Positions 45,421-54,212 of a DNA stretch of 64,000 bases are shown here, in pieces. The position numbers and the translations under genes were made by a program. Location of the stretch: contig NZ_JAQFWW010000002.1 in assembly GCF_027706145.1 (NCBI RefSeq), positions 1 through 64,000 on the forward strand, written 5' to 3'. The DNA is from Bacillus changyiensis. Lineage in GTDB: Bacteria; Bacillota; Bacilli; Bacillales; Bacillaceae. The notes below the pieces were generated by a model that ran no database searches, was not told the DNA's origin, and saw only the letters and a list, made by a program, of their open reading frames with translations. How positions within the stretch are numbered: position 1 is the first letter of the stretch; each line of letters begins with the position of its first letter.

Positions 45421-46130
45421 TCCTTTTGGCTTGCTGAATCCTTTCTCCGATTCCTGCTTTTACGCTTTGCGGGCTTTTTTTAACGAATAGCAAGTATTAT
45501 ACGAATGTTTCTAGTAAAAATCCAAAAAACAATCTACCTTATTAGTTTTACCCATTGTTTATCACCGCGAGTATGTACGCTCTCGTTAGTTTGTTAGTTA
45601 TTCCAAGTCAACTACCCCTGCAATGTAAAATGTCATCTCGCCTATATCTCGTTCCCTGCAAGCCAATCCAAGTACAATGATTCGTTAGGCTTAAGTTTGA
45701 ATAAAAAACCCTGTAAAATATAAATAAGGTTTCTCCTCAATAAGGTTTCGCAAAATGCTTTGCTTCTTAGTTTAAGTTGATTAGAAACTGAAAGCTACTC
45801 TATTAAGAGATTCAAGGAGCTGTTTGAGAGCCCCTTACCCGCTACATAACTCCATCAGAAAGTGTAAAATCTTATTTGAATAAAAACTGTTAATTATAAT
45901 ATAGCAGTATCTTACAGTAGTTTTTAATCATAGTTATCTTGGATTATTAAAGATATTTTAGTGCATAAAAAAAGATTAATGCTCAATTACTGAAACATTA
46001 ACCTTTTTAATTATTTTCACTACCTTATTTAAGTTATGCATTTTTTATTTGATTTACTTAGTTTATTATATTTTAATTTAAAATAATTATATGCAGTTTT
46101 AAAACTTAAAGTTTTGCAGTGATTTTGAAT
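45421..46130. other. Non-coding region downstream of the toxin operon
   Basis: About 700 AT-rich bases with closed frames between the orphan cassette and the last gene of the toxin operon, apart from the terminator at 45963-46005. Confidence 0.5.
45963..46005 (-). terminator. Terminator downstream of the toxin operon
   Basis: AAAAGGTTAATG pairs with CATTAATCTTTTT on the minus strand, with a T run after it. It lies about 130 bases beyond the last stop of the operon. Confidence 0.65.
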
Positions 46131-46136
46131 TAATAG

Positions 46137-46340
46137 CTATTTTATTTCTTTAATAATTTTAGTAATACCATTAGTCACCATTCTTCCTACTTCATTAGCA
46201 TATGTTGAAGTAGCAGATTTTTGACTATCAAGCTTTTTCTTAAATCCTCCTTTAATCATTATTCTTATACCTATAACTTTTTCTTCAGTTTCAGAATTAA
46301 TTAATTCATCCTGAATAATCTCAAATGTATCATCATTCAT
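46137..46340 (-). CDS. Small protein B of a paralogous pair, toxin operon
   Basis: A 67-residue protein reading EIIQDELINSETEEKVIGIR, then a basic middle and an amphipathic C-terminal helix NGITKIIKEI. It is clearly related to the protein just upstream, sharing I[DN]S-x-T-x-E-x-VIG. No named family recognised. Start and previous stop overlap by 8 bases, so translation is coupled. Its place after the immunity gene suggests a helper or additional immunity role; that is inference. Confidence 0.6.
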   Translation of the reverse strand: MNDDTFEIIQDELINSETEEKVIGIRIMIKGGFKKKLDSQKSATSTYANEVGRMVTNGITKIIKEIK

Positions 46341-46530
46341 TTCTACTCTCTCCTTTAATCAGAGCATCTATTATTAATTCAATATACCCTGAATAATGAG
46401 TTTTTTTCTCTATTATCTTGTCAAATATTTTCTTTACATCACCATCTATAACAATAGTAACTCCTATTACTTCTTCATTTGTTTTCGAATCAATAAAACT
46501 TTCCTCTAGCAATTGTAAAGCCTTATTCAT
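46333..46530 (-). CDS. Small protein A of a paralogous pair, toxin operon
   Basis: A 65-residue protein with LLEESFIDSKTNEEVIGVTI, aligning with the downstream small protein. The middle is lysine-rich (KKIFDKIIEKK) and the end helical. It begins 3 bases after the preceding stop and ends within the next gene. Unknown family; probably cytoplasmic. Confidence 0.6.
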   Translation of the reverse strand: MNKALQLLEESFIDSKTNEEVIGVTIVIDGDVKKIFDKIIEKKTHYSGYIELIIDALIKGESRNE

Positions 46531-46533
46531 ATG

Positions 46534-47004
46534 CTACTCCCTCCAATACACCATATTTCTAGGTATTATTTTTTCCAACTCCTCTGTTAAGATTCCTTGC
46601 CAACCGTCTGGAATGTATTCTTCATAAGAACCAGGTTCAGTATAAAATGAATAAAATAATTCTTTATCAAAATCAATATAAAATAAAGGTAAAATTTCTC
46701 TAATATCATCTTGTGGTTCCTTTATTAATTGAAATAATTGATAATAATCTTTCAATTCATCATAACTTACTTCATATCTTTTTATTTTATCTTTATATAT
46801 ACTATATTGTTCTTTTGTCAAAACATCAAATCCCATTCTCTCATCTTCAATCAAATTCATTTGATACCCCATTATTTGAAATGCTAATTTTAATTTATTT
46901 AAGTCTAAAACCCATAACTCTTTATCTGTAACATAATATTGGTATTTTTCATTATATTTAATCAAGACAACTACATTATCATAATCTGACGGTTCTAAAT
47001 ACAT
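46534..47004 (-). CDS. Probable immunity protein for the polymorphic toxin
   Basis: A 156-residue acidic protein with many tyrosines, no membrane segment and no signal peptide. It lies 10 bases downstream of the toxin gene, the position of the cognate immunity gene in polymorphic-toxin loci. It starts like other single-domain immunity proteins (YDNVVVLIKYNEKYQYYVTD). No named family recognised. ATG follows AGGAGTG. Confidence 0.65.
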   Translation of the reverse strand: MYLEPSDYDNVVVLIKYNEKYQYYVTDKELWVLDLNKLKLAFQIMGYQMNLIEDERMGFDVLTKEQYSIYKDKIKRYEVSYDELKDYYQLFQLIKEPQDDIREILPLFYIDFDKELFYSFYTEPGSYEEYIPDGWQGILTEELEKIIPRNMVYWRE

Positions 47005-47014
47005 ATAATCACTC

Positions 47015-48448
47015 CTATTTTTCTAGTATTTTAGCATTGTGCGCTACTTCTTCAAAGAAATCATTCCAGATTGGTGGAAATTCCAATGATATACTAGAAG
47101 CGTTTGGTCTTGGTTTCGTTGGGTCAACTATCTTAGGAGCTGTTTTTCCTTGATTAAATACTGATTTTTTATATCCATATTGTGGTATTGCACTTTCCAT
47201 AACCATATCATGATACCAATAATCCACCTCAAATTCTATAATATATCCATTTCCTTTTCTCACTTCATTCAGAAAATATTGTGCATGTTCATCTGTAACT
47301 GCGCTTAGATTCAAGCTAGAATTTTTAGTTAAAACAGATATACTTCCATCTTCATTAACAATTAATCTTTTAAATGAACCACTTTCTCCATCACTTTGAA
47401 CTCTATAATACTTTACTTTTTTAGGGCCTAGCACTCCCTCAGTCCCCTCACCCACACCTTTCCCAACCATATTCAACCGGTAACTTGAAAGTTGACCGCT
47501 TTTATTCATGGCTTCCGCAATGTCTTTAGCTTTTTCTACATCGGAAAGCTCATTGCTGAATTGAAGATATTTAGCGTTTTTGAAAGCAAAGGCTGTGGGA
47601 GCCAACTCGAGTACACCATAAGTGAATCTTTCAAACTTTTCACCATCATCCAGTTTACGATGGGTTCCCCAGTCTTCTCCTTCGATCGCACTTCTAATGT
47701 GGGCCGATCCGGCCGTGCCGGATGCTAATGTCAGAATCGTACCAGCCGCAGGTGGACAGAGGATCGCTGCAGTGGCGTAGACAATGACAACGGCTCCTGT
47801 AATAAGCAAATCCCGCCAGCTTTCTTGTTCCTTTTGCACGTCACTGATCGATTTGTATTCAAAACCGCGTTTAGATACGACTGCTTTTGTAAAGTCAGAT
47901 TGACTGAGTTTAACATTTGGATTTCTCTTTATAAATTCATTATACTCTACTTCCAGAATTTCAGTAAACTGCTGTGAATTTGAGACAATATCACTATAGT
48001 TGATTTCCGCTTTTTCTGTCTGTACATAATCCTTATGATCACCATAGCCGACAGTCGTCGTTTCTTTAGCGTTCAAACGGTTTTTTGTTGTATAACGATG
48101 AATCGACAGGCCTTTCATTTTATCCGCAAAAGCGTCTATCTTATTGTAGAACGGCTTGTCAATGTTGCTTGCCACTAAATCGCCAGCTTTCAGACTAAAA
48201 TCGGCGAGTTTTTCATAATCATCAAACAAATTATTAATATTGTTCTCTTGACTAAAATGAGTAAAATGAATGCAATTGTCACTGTCCAGTTCACTAATCC
48301 TCGACTCGATATCTTCCATGATTTCATTTAGCTCTAGGAAATCTTTTCTCGCCCCGCTATAGTCTTTATTTCTCCCACCGGTAAACTGATCCAGGTGGGT
48401 TTTCATCGCTTGCCAGTCAGCGGGGTCGTATTTCACATCCTTAGCCAT
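47015..48448 (-). CDS. Polymorphic toxin of a type VII (LXG/WXG-like) locus
   Basis: A 477-residue protein. Residues about 1-200 are a helical trafficking-type region (KYDPADWQAMKTHLDQF onward). Residues about 218-250 are hydrophobic (ITGAVVIVYATAAILCPPAA). A pretoxin-like region with WGTHRKLDDGEKFERFTYGV and APTAFAFKNAKYLQ follows (about 258-330). The C-terminal toxin (about 345-477) begins KKVKYYRVQSDGESGS and includes HAQYFLNEVRKGNGYIIEFE. I do not know its activity; the YYRV start and late glutamate pattern would allow an ADP-ribosyltransferase-like fold, but this is speculation. A truncated copy with another tail lies at 45089. Four small partner genes precede it and the immunity gene follows. 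Confidence 0.72.
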   Translation of the reverse strand: MAKDVKYDPADWQAMKTHLDQFTGGRNKDYSGARKDFLELNEIMEDIESRISELDSDNCIHFTHFSQENNINNLFDDYEKLADFSLKAGDLVASNIDKPFYNKIDAFADKMKGLSIHRYTTKNRLNAKETTTVGYGDHKDYVQTEKAEINYSDIVSNSQQFTEILEVEYNEFIKRNPNVKLSQSDFTKAVVSKRGFEYKSISDVQKEQESWRDLLITGAVVIVYATAAILCPPAAGTILTLASGTAGSAHIRSAIEGEDWGTHRKLDDGEKFERFTYGVLELAPTAFAFKNAKYLQFSNELSDVEKAKDIAEAMNKSGQLSSYRLNMVGKGVGEGTEGVLGPKKVKYYRVQSDGESGSFKRLIVNEDGSISVLTKNSSLNLSAVTDEHAQYFLNEVRKGNGYIIEFEVDYWYHDMVMESAIPQYGYKKSVFNQGKTAPKIVDPTKPRPNASSISLEFPPIWNDFFEEVAHNAKILEK

Positions 48449-48458
48449 AACATCTGCC

Positions 48459-48761
48459 TCATTTCTTTAAATTCATGTATTTTGCAAGTCTTTGATCTTT
48501 CTCTTTCATCATATTAATCGTTGTTCCCACCAATATTTGGGCCTGGACATAGTTATCCGGCAATTCTAAGGTTTTTTCTAGAATTTTCCGGTATATTTTA
48601 AACACTTCATCAGCTTGTCCCGCTTTATAATATTTGGTTTTCACAAGGCTTTCAATTGCCGGCACAACGTCTTTTCCATAAATTTCGCATATTGACTGAA
48701 GTTCATTGAAAATCTCATTCAATTCTAGAAACTGCACCTTAATTTCTTGGTTACTAGTCAT
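48459..48761 (-). CDS. Small helical partner of the toxin
   Basis: A 100-residue all-helical protein (EIKVQFLELNEIFNELQSIC, KILEKTLELPDNYVQAQIL) without signal peptide. It sits between the DUF5081-like gene, whose end it overlaps by 8 bases, and the toxin start 10 bases on. Short helical proteins just upstream of LXG toxins help deliver them to the type VII machine; by position this may be such a factor. Family not identified. Confidence 0.62.
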   Translation of the reverse strand: MTSNQEIKVQFLELNEIFNELQSICEIYGKDVVPAIESLVKTKYYKAGQADEVFKIYRKILEKTLELPDNYVQAQILVGTTINMMKEKDQRLAKYMNLKK

Positions 48762-49464
48762 TCAGTGCCCTCCTTTCGCCATACACAATTTTCAATGTGT
48801 CAAAAAGACGTTTGTTCAACATGTGGAGGCTGATCCATTCATACCGATCATGTAATGGGTCGACAGCAACAAAGTCTTCTCCTTTTGTAAAATAGAGAGC
48901 GGATTCGTACAATCCGTCATTTGTAAGTTGATGTTCAGGCGCTCGCTTGAATGTCTCTACGGCGAGAACCTCTTCATTTGTTAAATCCATTTCAGACACT
49001 TCTGCTCGTTCTTTCAAGCTCATTCGTTTTAATGAAAACGTCTGATCTTTTTCCCTTGGCTCTCTTAATAAAAATGAGACCGCGGAAATGATCGTTAAAT
49101 ATACTTGTCGTTTTTCCAAAAAATCAACTGTGTAGGCTGTTTCTGCTTTAATTTCGGTAATTGCAATGATGTGTTCATCATCATCCGGAAGAAAAGCGCA
49201 CATCACATTATTAAACCGCGCATACTCGCTGCTTTTCTGATAACATTTCAGTGCTTCTGCTAACTGAAATGCGGCATCGGTCATTTTCCCTTCCGAAGTG
49301 AGCACACCTTTTTTGATCAAACCATCCTTTGCTTTTTCGGCACAGTCAGGATCAATTAAGGCAAGCTGCTCCCGTTCTGGAAGACCGAATAGGTAGGTTA
49401 CCCCGGCTGCTCCACCTAAAGCATACAGCTCCGCAGCTGTCAATGAATCTATTGTCACCGGCAT
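48754..49464 (-). CDS. DUF5081-like protein of a type VII toxin locus
   Basis: A 236-residue protein starting LTAAELYALGGAAGVTYLFG and LPEREQLALIDPD, then a mixed alpha/beta body ending in FDTLKIVYG. It resembles the DUF5081 family seen next to LXG toxins and has been likened in role to EspG-type chaperones of mycobacterial ESX systems; that comparison is inference. The start follows GGAGGG; the stop overlaps the next gene. Confidence 0.6.
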   Translation of the reverse strand: MPVTIDSLTAAELYALGGAAGVTYLFGLPEREQLALIDPDCAEKAKDGLIKKGVLTSEGKMTDAAFQLAEALKCYQKSSEYARFNNVMCAFLPDDDEHIIAITEIKAETAYTVDFLEKRQVYLTIISAVSFLLREPREKDQTFSLKRMSLKERAEVSEMDLTNEEVLAVETFKRAPEHQLTNDGLYESALYFTKGEDFVAVDPLHDRYEWISLHMLNKRLFDTLKIVYGERRALND

Positions 49465-49478
49465 AGCGATCCCTCCAT

Positions 49479-49841
49479 TTATAATCGTTTTATAGCGTTA
49501 ATCTCTGGATTTTCTAAAAAGTCGACCATCGTCTTATGCAAATCTTTTACTGCGGATGTATGATCTTTCACTGCGCTATCTATATCTTCGTGAAATTGAA
49601 CGATCAGTTCCAGATAACATAAAAACGCATCCCGTGTCTGTCCACTCCATGTCCCATCTTCAACTTTTGTTTTCAAATTCTTTGCTTTTTCTAATGAGTC
49701 TGTCACGCCTTTTTCGATTTTCTTGGCATGCTTAATGGCCTCTGACAATTCACTGTGATCAATGTGCACCTTGTCACCGTTCACTTTTGTCTCAGCCTGG
49801 CTCTCGTTATTGCCATAATGTCCATATCCGAAACCTTCCAT
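49479..49841 (-). CDS. WXG100-like protein (YwqI-type)
   Basis: A 120-residue helical hairpin protein. A glycine-rich N-terminus is followed by two long helices with a turn at DGTWSGQTRDAFL, the WXG motif being WSG. C-terminal SAVKDLHKTMVDFL continues the second helix. WXG100-like proteins of this kind accompany LXG toxins and are secreted or act as targeting partners. AAGGAGG precedes the start. It lies 14 bases before the DUF5081-like gene. Confidence 0.75.
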   Translation of the reverse strand: MEGFGYGHYGNNESQAETKVNGDKVHIDHSELSEAIKHAKKIEKGVTDSLEKAKNLKTKVEDGTWSGQTRDAFLCYLELIVQFHEDIDSAVKDHTSAVKDLHKTMVDFLENPEINAIKRL

Positions 49842-49858
49842 CGTGTAACTGCCCTCCT

Positions 49859-50242
49859 TTATTCAGCTTTTTCAGCTTTTACAGCCTGCTTATATTCCTC
49901 CCATTTCAGCTTCGCTTGATTTTTAGCACTTTCAACATCATCAACTAGATCGGTAAAGTGTTTTAATAAAAGTTTTAGCTCTTGATCCTTTTCCTTGCGT
50001 TTCGCTTCAAATGCCCATGCAGGAATCGCATCAGCCAGCTTTTTTTTACCTGACAGCAAGGTGTCACAATTATTTAAATAACCGTCTTTTTGTATTTTTA
50101 GTTCTGACAACTTTTTATCCATCTTATCTTTTTGTTCTTTTAAATCATCATATAATTCCTCGTACTCATCCCGCTTTCGTTCATTATCGGTATAACAAAT
50201 ACCAAGACTATTTCCAAGTGAATCTAGCGCATCCAAAAATCC
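49859..50242 (-). CDS. Helical partner protein, YwqH/DUF5082-like
   Basis: A 127-residue coiled-coil protein, lysine- and glutamate-rich (YDDLKEQKDKMDKKLSELKI, VDDVESAKNQAKLKWEEYKQ), with MGFLDALDSLGNSLGICYTD at the start. It matches the type of the YwqH-like first genes in B. subtilis LXG operons. The ATG at 50242 follows AAAGGAG. It is first gene of the operon; an inverted repeat lies about 60 bases upstream. Confidence 0.65.
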   Translation of the reverse strand, partial: GFLDALDSLGNSLGICYTDNERKRDEYEELYDDLKEQKDKMDKKLSELKIQKDGYLNNCDTLLSGKKKLADAIPAWAFEAKRKEKDQELKLLLKHFTDLVDDVESAKNQAKLKWEEYKQAVKAEKAE

Positions 50243-50304
50243 CATGGCAGCGGCTCCTTTCAAATCAATGAAAACGATTTCCATTTAGCAATTTTAGTTT
50301 AAAT

Positions 50305-50322
50305 ACATGAACATATTCATGT
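50305..50322. promoter_or_regulatory. Palindrome upstream of the toxin operon
   Basis: ACATGAACATATTCATGT is an almost perfect 18-base inverted repeat about 60 bases before the first gene of the operon. It could bind a dimeric regulator; no protein can be named. Confidence 0.4.
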
Positions 50323-50541
50323 TACAGAAAGGTCCCGAAGGAATAAATAGGTGAAATGGATGGTTTCCCAGATGTCTAAACAAAGATTAACAGGTCTATC
50401 GATCTATCAAGTGAGCATAAAGAATCATGACCTATTGATATGACATCTAATCTCAACATGTTAGACATAAAACGATCAAAGGAAATCATTTACTTGTGTT
50501 GAACTTATTAGTTGAATACAATAAATAAAGGAGTGGCAAAC

Positions 50542-50994
50542 AGGAAACTTCAAAAAACAGTTGTTTCAATGTTGTCTGTTTCTGCATTGGCGTTTTCACT
50601 CAGTACCTCAGTTTCTGCAGAGGTGTCCACACATTCAAAGCCATTCAAGCAAGCACCTGATATTCATGTTAAAGGGATCGAAACAGTCGGGGAGTGGAAT
50701 AAAACAATTTCAACTACCGGCGGAGAAATTACATTAGATACTGTCCAGTATAAATTCAGCACTGTGCTGTCGGATCACTGGTTAAAGAAGCACAAGGAAC
50801 AACGGCAAGGGTTCGGTATCAAATACGGGAAAAAGTAAACCATAATGTAGTTGGTCCTGTTAAAGAATATCTTGATGTCTTTTGTGTCAATGGCTATTTT
50901 TCCAGAGCGTTTAATCCAATCATTAACGGCCGGAAAAACGTATGCGATTCAAGCGACAAACTATACAGGAAACGCCGTTGTCTATTATGATTAG
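50542..50994 (+). pseudogene. Secreted protein gene with damaged start and frameshifts
   Basis: A good ribosome-binding site (AAAGGAG, 50527-50533) is followed 8 bases later by AGG where an ATG would be expected. The frame then encodes a perfect signal peptide, KLQKTVVSMLSVSALAFSLS ending VSA. The body (about 90 codons) runs to a stop at 50838. The sequence continues in other frames with VKEYLDVF near 50862, and AGKTYAIQATNYTGNAVVYYD to a final stop at 50994, as expected for a protein of about 150 residues. An upstream GTG at 50533 could still start a short product. Confidence 0.6.
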
Positions 50995-51059
50995 AACATG
51001 AATGAGTTAAAGCTGTTCATTACGATTCGAATAGCTTTTTTTCTAAAAAAAGGAGATGT

Positions 51060-51272
51060 TTGGCTGTGCACGAACGGAAGGGTTGTATAAAATGTGGAAG
51101 TACAGAAGCTGGTCAGAAAGAAATCGCAACGACAGGTACCGGATTGTCGAAAATGTTTGATGTTCAACATAACCGGTTTTTAGTCGTTTATTGTAAAAAC
51201 TGTGGCTATTCAGAACTGTACAATAAACAATCTTCAAAGGCAGGTAATGTGATCGACTTGTTCTTTGGATGA
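51060..51272 (+). CDS. Zinc-ribbon nucleic-acid-binding-like protein
   Basis: A 70-residue protein with two cysteine pairs, GCIKCGSTEAGQKEIAT and VYCKNCGYSELY, and an end NVIDLFFG. It matches the small predicted nucleic-acid-binding zinc-ribbon family (COG3478) common in Bacillus. Start TTG at 51060 suits the AAAGGAG site; a GTG at 51066 is possible. It is followed after 27 bases by a small membrane protein gene. Confidence 0.72.
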   Translation: MAVHERKGCIKCGSTEAGQKEIATTGTGLSKMFDVQHNRFLVVYCKNCGYSELYNKQSSKAGNVIDLFFG

Positions 51273-51299
51273 GGATCGTTAAAAAAGGAGAATTTGTTT

Positions 51300-51473
51300 A
51301 TGATGGAAAAATACGGATTGCACATTGCGATATTTATTTTAGCGCTCTGTGTTCATTCCAATATCATCGTTGAAAGCCCTCTACTTCAAGAAATCATTAA
51401 GATCGGTTCTTTAATGATAATGGTTTTAGCAGTCGTTACAGCCATTCTTAAAAAAAGCAAACAATCAGTATAA
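51300..51473 (+). CDS. Small membrane protein, unknown
   Basis: A 57-residue peptide, MMEKYGLHIAIFILALC start, with two hydrophobic stretches (about 7-22 and 34-50) and a basic tail KKSKQSV. AAAAGGAG lies 9 bases before the ATG at 51300. Same transcript as the zinc-ribbon gene. No family recognised. Confidence 0.62.
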   Translation: MMEKYGLHIAIFILALCVHSNIIVESPLLQEIIKIGSLMIMVLAVVTAILKKSKQSV

Positions 51474-51510
51474 AAAGCAGCGGGGCCGTTCACTTTAACC
51501 CCCGCTTTCT
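51474..51510. terminator. Bidirectional terminator
   Basis: AAAGCAGCGGGG pairs with CCCCGCTTTCT-type sequence across about 12 bases, with A/T runs on both sides. It lies between the converging small-gene pair and the phosphatase-superfamily gene. Confidence 0.6.
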
Positions 51511-52967
51511 ACTATATTTAAAATCCACTCTTTCATATCAATTAATCGGTTATGTTTTGGAGTTGATGTGGTTCCAGTGATGATCATCGGAATCAGTGAA
51601 TCTTGTTTATGCAGTGCTCCATGGCTTGCACCACCAAGGTGTGTTGGTGAACCTTCACCAATAAATTCGTGACCTGGCTTGGCTGAAACAATCAAAAAAT
51701 CCCCTTCATGTGAAAAACATGAACTGTGAAGCCTTGCGAGTGCATCCGGGTATTCACCGTATGTGATGGTGTTGTCGTTTACTGTCATATCGAGTAGTTT
51801 GACATCTCCTTCCAGTGTCCATGATTGCTCATATTCATCAACCATGTTACCCCCTGATTTAAATCTAAGTTCTCCAGCTTGCTTACCTGAATTGACAACA
51901 ATTGAACCATGATCATTTTTCCAAGATATGATGTCTATTCGCGCATCTTTTTGCAAAGTTTCAGCAATTTTGATAAGTGGTAAAGTTTGAGGATCGAGTG
52001 AATAAATAAATGCCATTCTTTCGTTGACAGCAAGGACAATTTGATCATTTGCTGTGACACCATCTTTTAATTTGACAATTTGATATCCATCGAGAAGACC
52101 TCTTAAATCTATTAATGCTTCTGTTTTATTTTGGCTGATCCATGCCTGTCCATTATCCCCTAAAACGATCCAGATGTGATTTGCTACAGCTTCTTCCCAA
52201 GAAGAGAAACGGTTCAATATTTTTTGTATATGCCCGTCAGCTTTTGCCACTCCTTTTACATCATGGCTTCCATGTTTATGTACATGTTGGTCAAGATCGG
52301 GAAAATAGACAAGGGCAAGGGGAGGGATTTTATTCAAATCGATCAGGTGGGTTAATTCCTTGACAGAAAATCGATCGTTAAAGCCGAATTTCTTCCACAG
52401 TGACCGGTTGAGCGGATTGATTTTTGAAAAGCCTCCATAAGAAAAAAGCTTAGGAACATTGAGCTTGACCATCTGATTCAATCCGCTAATCCATGAGAAT
52501 AGGAGTGGAACATGTAAATACCCATCTTGATTGCCTCTATGCAGGAGCGCATTAATTGAACATGTTTCAATCCCTTTATCAGCTAACTCTTCATGAATCG
52601 TTTTTACTTGTTTACTTAAATGAGTCTGATTCAAGCGGTAGAAAATATCTTGTGATGACTGCTTGATACCTAGTTTTAGCAATTCTCTAATATGGCTTCC
52701 ATAATTAATGATCCGTTTTTCCTCGGTATTGAACCAAACTAATCCCGGAATTTTATGACGATCACAATAAACGCCTGTTAATAGTGTGCTATCTACATTC
52801 ACTGACATCGTCGGAAACGGGCTGACGACCTCTGCTTCATAACGACCATGATCAAGGAGATATTTCATGGCGGGAGCCTGTCCTGTTTTCATCGCTTCTT
52901 GTAAGGGCTCATGCATCAGCGAATCAACCAACAGCATGATAACAGATCTCTTTTGAATGTCGGACAT
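51495..52967 (-). CDS. Alkaline phosphatase superfamily (nucleotide pyrophosphatase-like) protein
   Basis: A 490-residue metal-dependent hydrolase. It begins MLLVDSLMHEPLQEA (first metal aspartate), with FPTMSVNVDSTLLTGVY (nucleophile threonine or serine), the FPDLDQHVHKHG metal-ligand block, GDNGQAWI and the C-terminal GGASHGALHKQDSLIPMIITG. These give the two-zinc site of the family. No signal peptide is seen. The substrate (phosphodiester, sulfate or lipid headgroup) is unknown. It is followed on the same strand by nothing; upstream, 34 bases away, lies the glycosyltransferase gene, so the two probably share a transcript. Confidence 0.82.
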   Translation of the reverse strand: MSDIQKRSVIMLLVDSLMHEPLQEAMKTGQAPAMKYLLDHGRYEAEVVSPFPTMSVNVDSTLLTGVYCDRHKIPGLVWFNTEEKRIINYGSHIRELLKLGIKQSSQDIFYRLNQTHLSKQVKTIHEELADKGIETCSINALLHRGNQDGYLHVPLLFSWISGLNQMVKLNVPKLFSYGGFSKINPLNRSLWKKFGFNDRFSVKELTHLIDLNKIPPLALVYFPDLDQHVHKHGSHDVKGVAKADGHIQKILNRFSSWEEAVANHIWIVLGDNGQAWISQNKTEALIDLRGLLDGYQIVKLKDGVTANDQIVLAVNERMAFIYSLDPQTLPLIKIAETLQKDARIDIISWKNDHGSIVVNSGKQAGELRFKSGGNMVDEYEQSWTLEGDVKLLDMTVNDNTITYGEYPDALARLHSSCFSHEGDFLIVSAKPGHEFIGEGSPTHLGGASHGALHKQDSLIPMIITGTTSTPKHNRLIDMKEWILNIVESGG

Positions 52968-53001
52968 TGTTTCCTCTCCTTTCTTATCAATGAGTTTCCC
53001 C

Positions 53002-54111
53002 TCATTTTCCGTCGTTATGAATAATATTTGCTAATACTTTAGCAACGTCGGCTTCAGACTTTTCCTGCACATACTGCTCAACGTGCATTTGGTAGCCATT
53101 AAATGCATCCTCAGATTGAAAAAAGTGTAGCAGCTGTTCTTCTATCGGTTTTTCAATTCGATTTTTCAGTTCGATGATCAAGTGTTTTTTCTTTAATAAT
53201 CTTAAATTCATTTCTTCTTGGCCTGGCAGTGCATGATAAATGAAAACCGGGAGTTTTTTCTCGATTGCTTCGCTGATCGTGACACCACCCGGCTTTGTGA
53301 TGATGCCTGAGGCAGTTCCGTATAATTGATTCATGTCTGACTTATTTTCAATGTAGGGAACGGCATTGATTAATGGATGATTTAACCGGTTGATATAGTT
53401 AAAAAGTTTTTCGTTTTTCCCACACAATATTTGATATTGTATTTGTCCTTTGGGGGCAAGTTCCTGAATAAGTTGAAAAATCCCTCCTACCCCCATACTT
53501 CCTCCAGTGATTAAAATGTTATAAGCTTTCTCACTATTCACTCCTGTTTTGACATCCATTTTGTAAGAGCGGTGGACAGGAATTCCAGTGAGAAAGATGT
53601 TTCGATCAGCCACTCCCTCAGAGATCAACTGCTCCTTTATTTCTAAGCTTGGTGCAAAATGATAATCAATATGCTCTCTTCCCCAAATTCGATTGACAAA
53701 AAAGTCAGTGTAAACATTAACCACTTTCATTTTTGGGAATTGAGCTTTTAATTGATTAAGCAAATAAGAAGGCAATGCATGTGTACAAAAGACAATATCT
53801 GGTTTTTTCTCATTTAAAATCTGTTTCATCCCATTTAAAAACATGAACTCATACATAAAATGACGTTTTTTCGTTTGATGATGCCCACATGCTAAACACG
53901 AATATAAAGAGCTATACACTTTGGGTAAGTATTGAATCCATTTTAAATATGCGGCAGATGATACTTTTTCAAGCCGTTGATAGTAATGAGAGAAAATATC
54001 AATTTTTTCACATTGGTGTGATTGTTGAATCAACTCTGTTTGCAGTGAATCAGCCACATGATGATGACCGGTTGAAATACTTAGAAAAGGAAGTATCAGA
54101 ATCGTCGCCAT
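53002..54111 (-). CDS. MGDG-synthase-like glycosyltransferase (YkoN-like)
   Basis: A 369-residue GT28-type enzyme. An N-terminal MGDG-synthase domain (ILILPFLSISTGHHHVADSL, PDIVFCTHALPS, VNVYTDFF) is followed by a C-terminal nucleotide-sugar domain (NILITGGSMGVGG, IITKPGGVTISEAI, LPGQEEMN). Relatives such as UgtP and MurG add sugars to lipids. It likely glycosylates a lipid acceptor at the membrane. It resembles B. subtilis YkoN; the nearby YkoP- and YkoQ-like genes support that. The ATG at 54111 follows GGGGGATGG. Confidence 0.78.
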   Translation of the reverse strand: MATILILPFLSISTGHHHVADSLQTELIQQSHQCEKIDIFSHYYQRLEKVSSAAYLKWIQYLPKVYSSLYSCLACGHHQTKKRHFMYEFMFLNGMKQILNEKKPDIVFCTHALPSYLLNQLKAQFPKMKVVNVYTDFFVNRIWGREHIDYHFAPSLEIKEQLISEGVADRNIFLTGIPVHRSYKMDVKTGVNSEKAYNILITGGSMGVGGIFQLIQELAPKGQIQYQILCGKNEKLFNYINRLNHPLINAVPYIENKSDMNQLYGTASGIITKPGGVTISEAIEKKLPVFIYHALPGQEEMNLRLLKKKHLIIELKNRIEKPIEEQLLHFFQSEDAFNGYQMHVEQYVQEKSEADVAKVLANIIHNDGK

Positions 54112-54212
54112 CTCCATCCCCCACTCTAAAATGAAATTGATTACCAACTATATTTTTTAAATATCCTAGACAAAATATGAGTGTATTTTCGAAATAAAAG
54201 GAAGGTGACATT

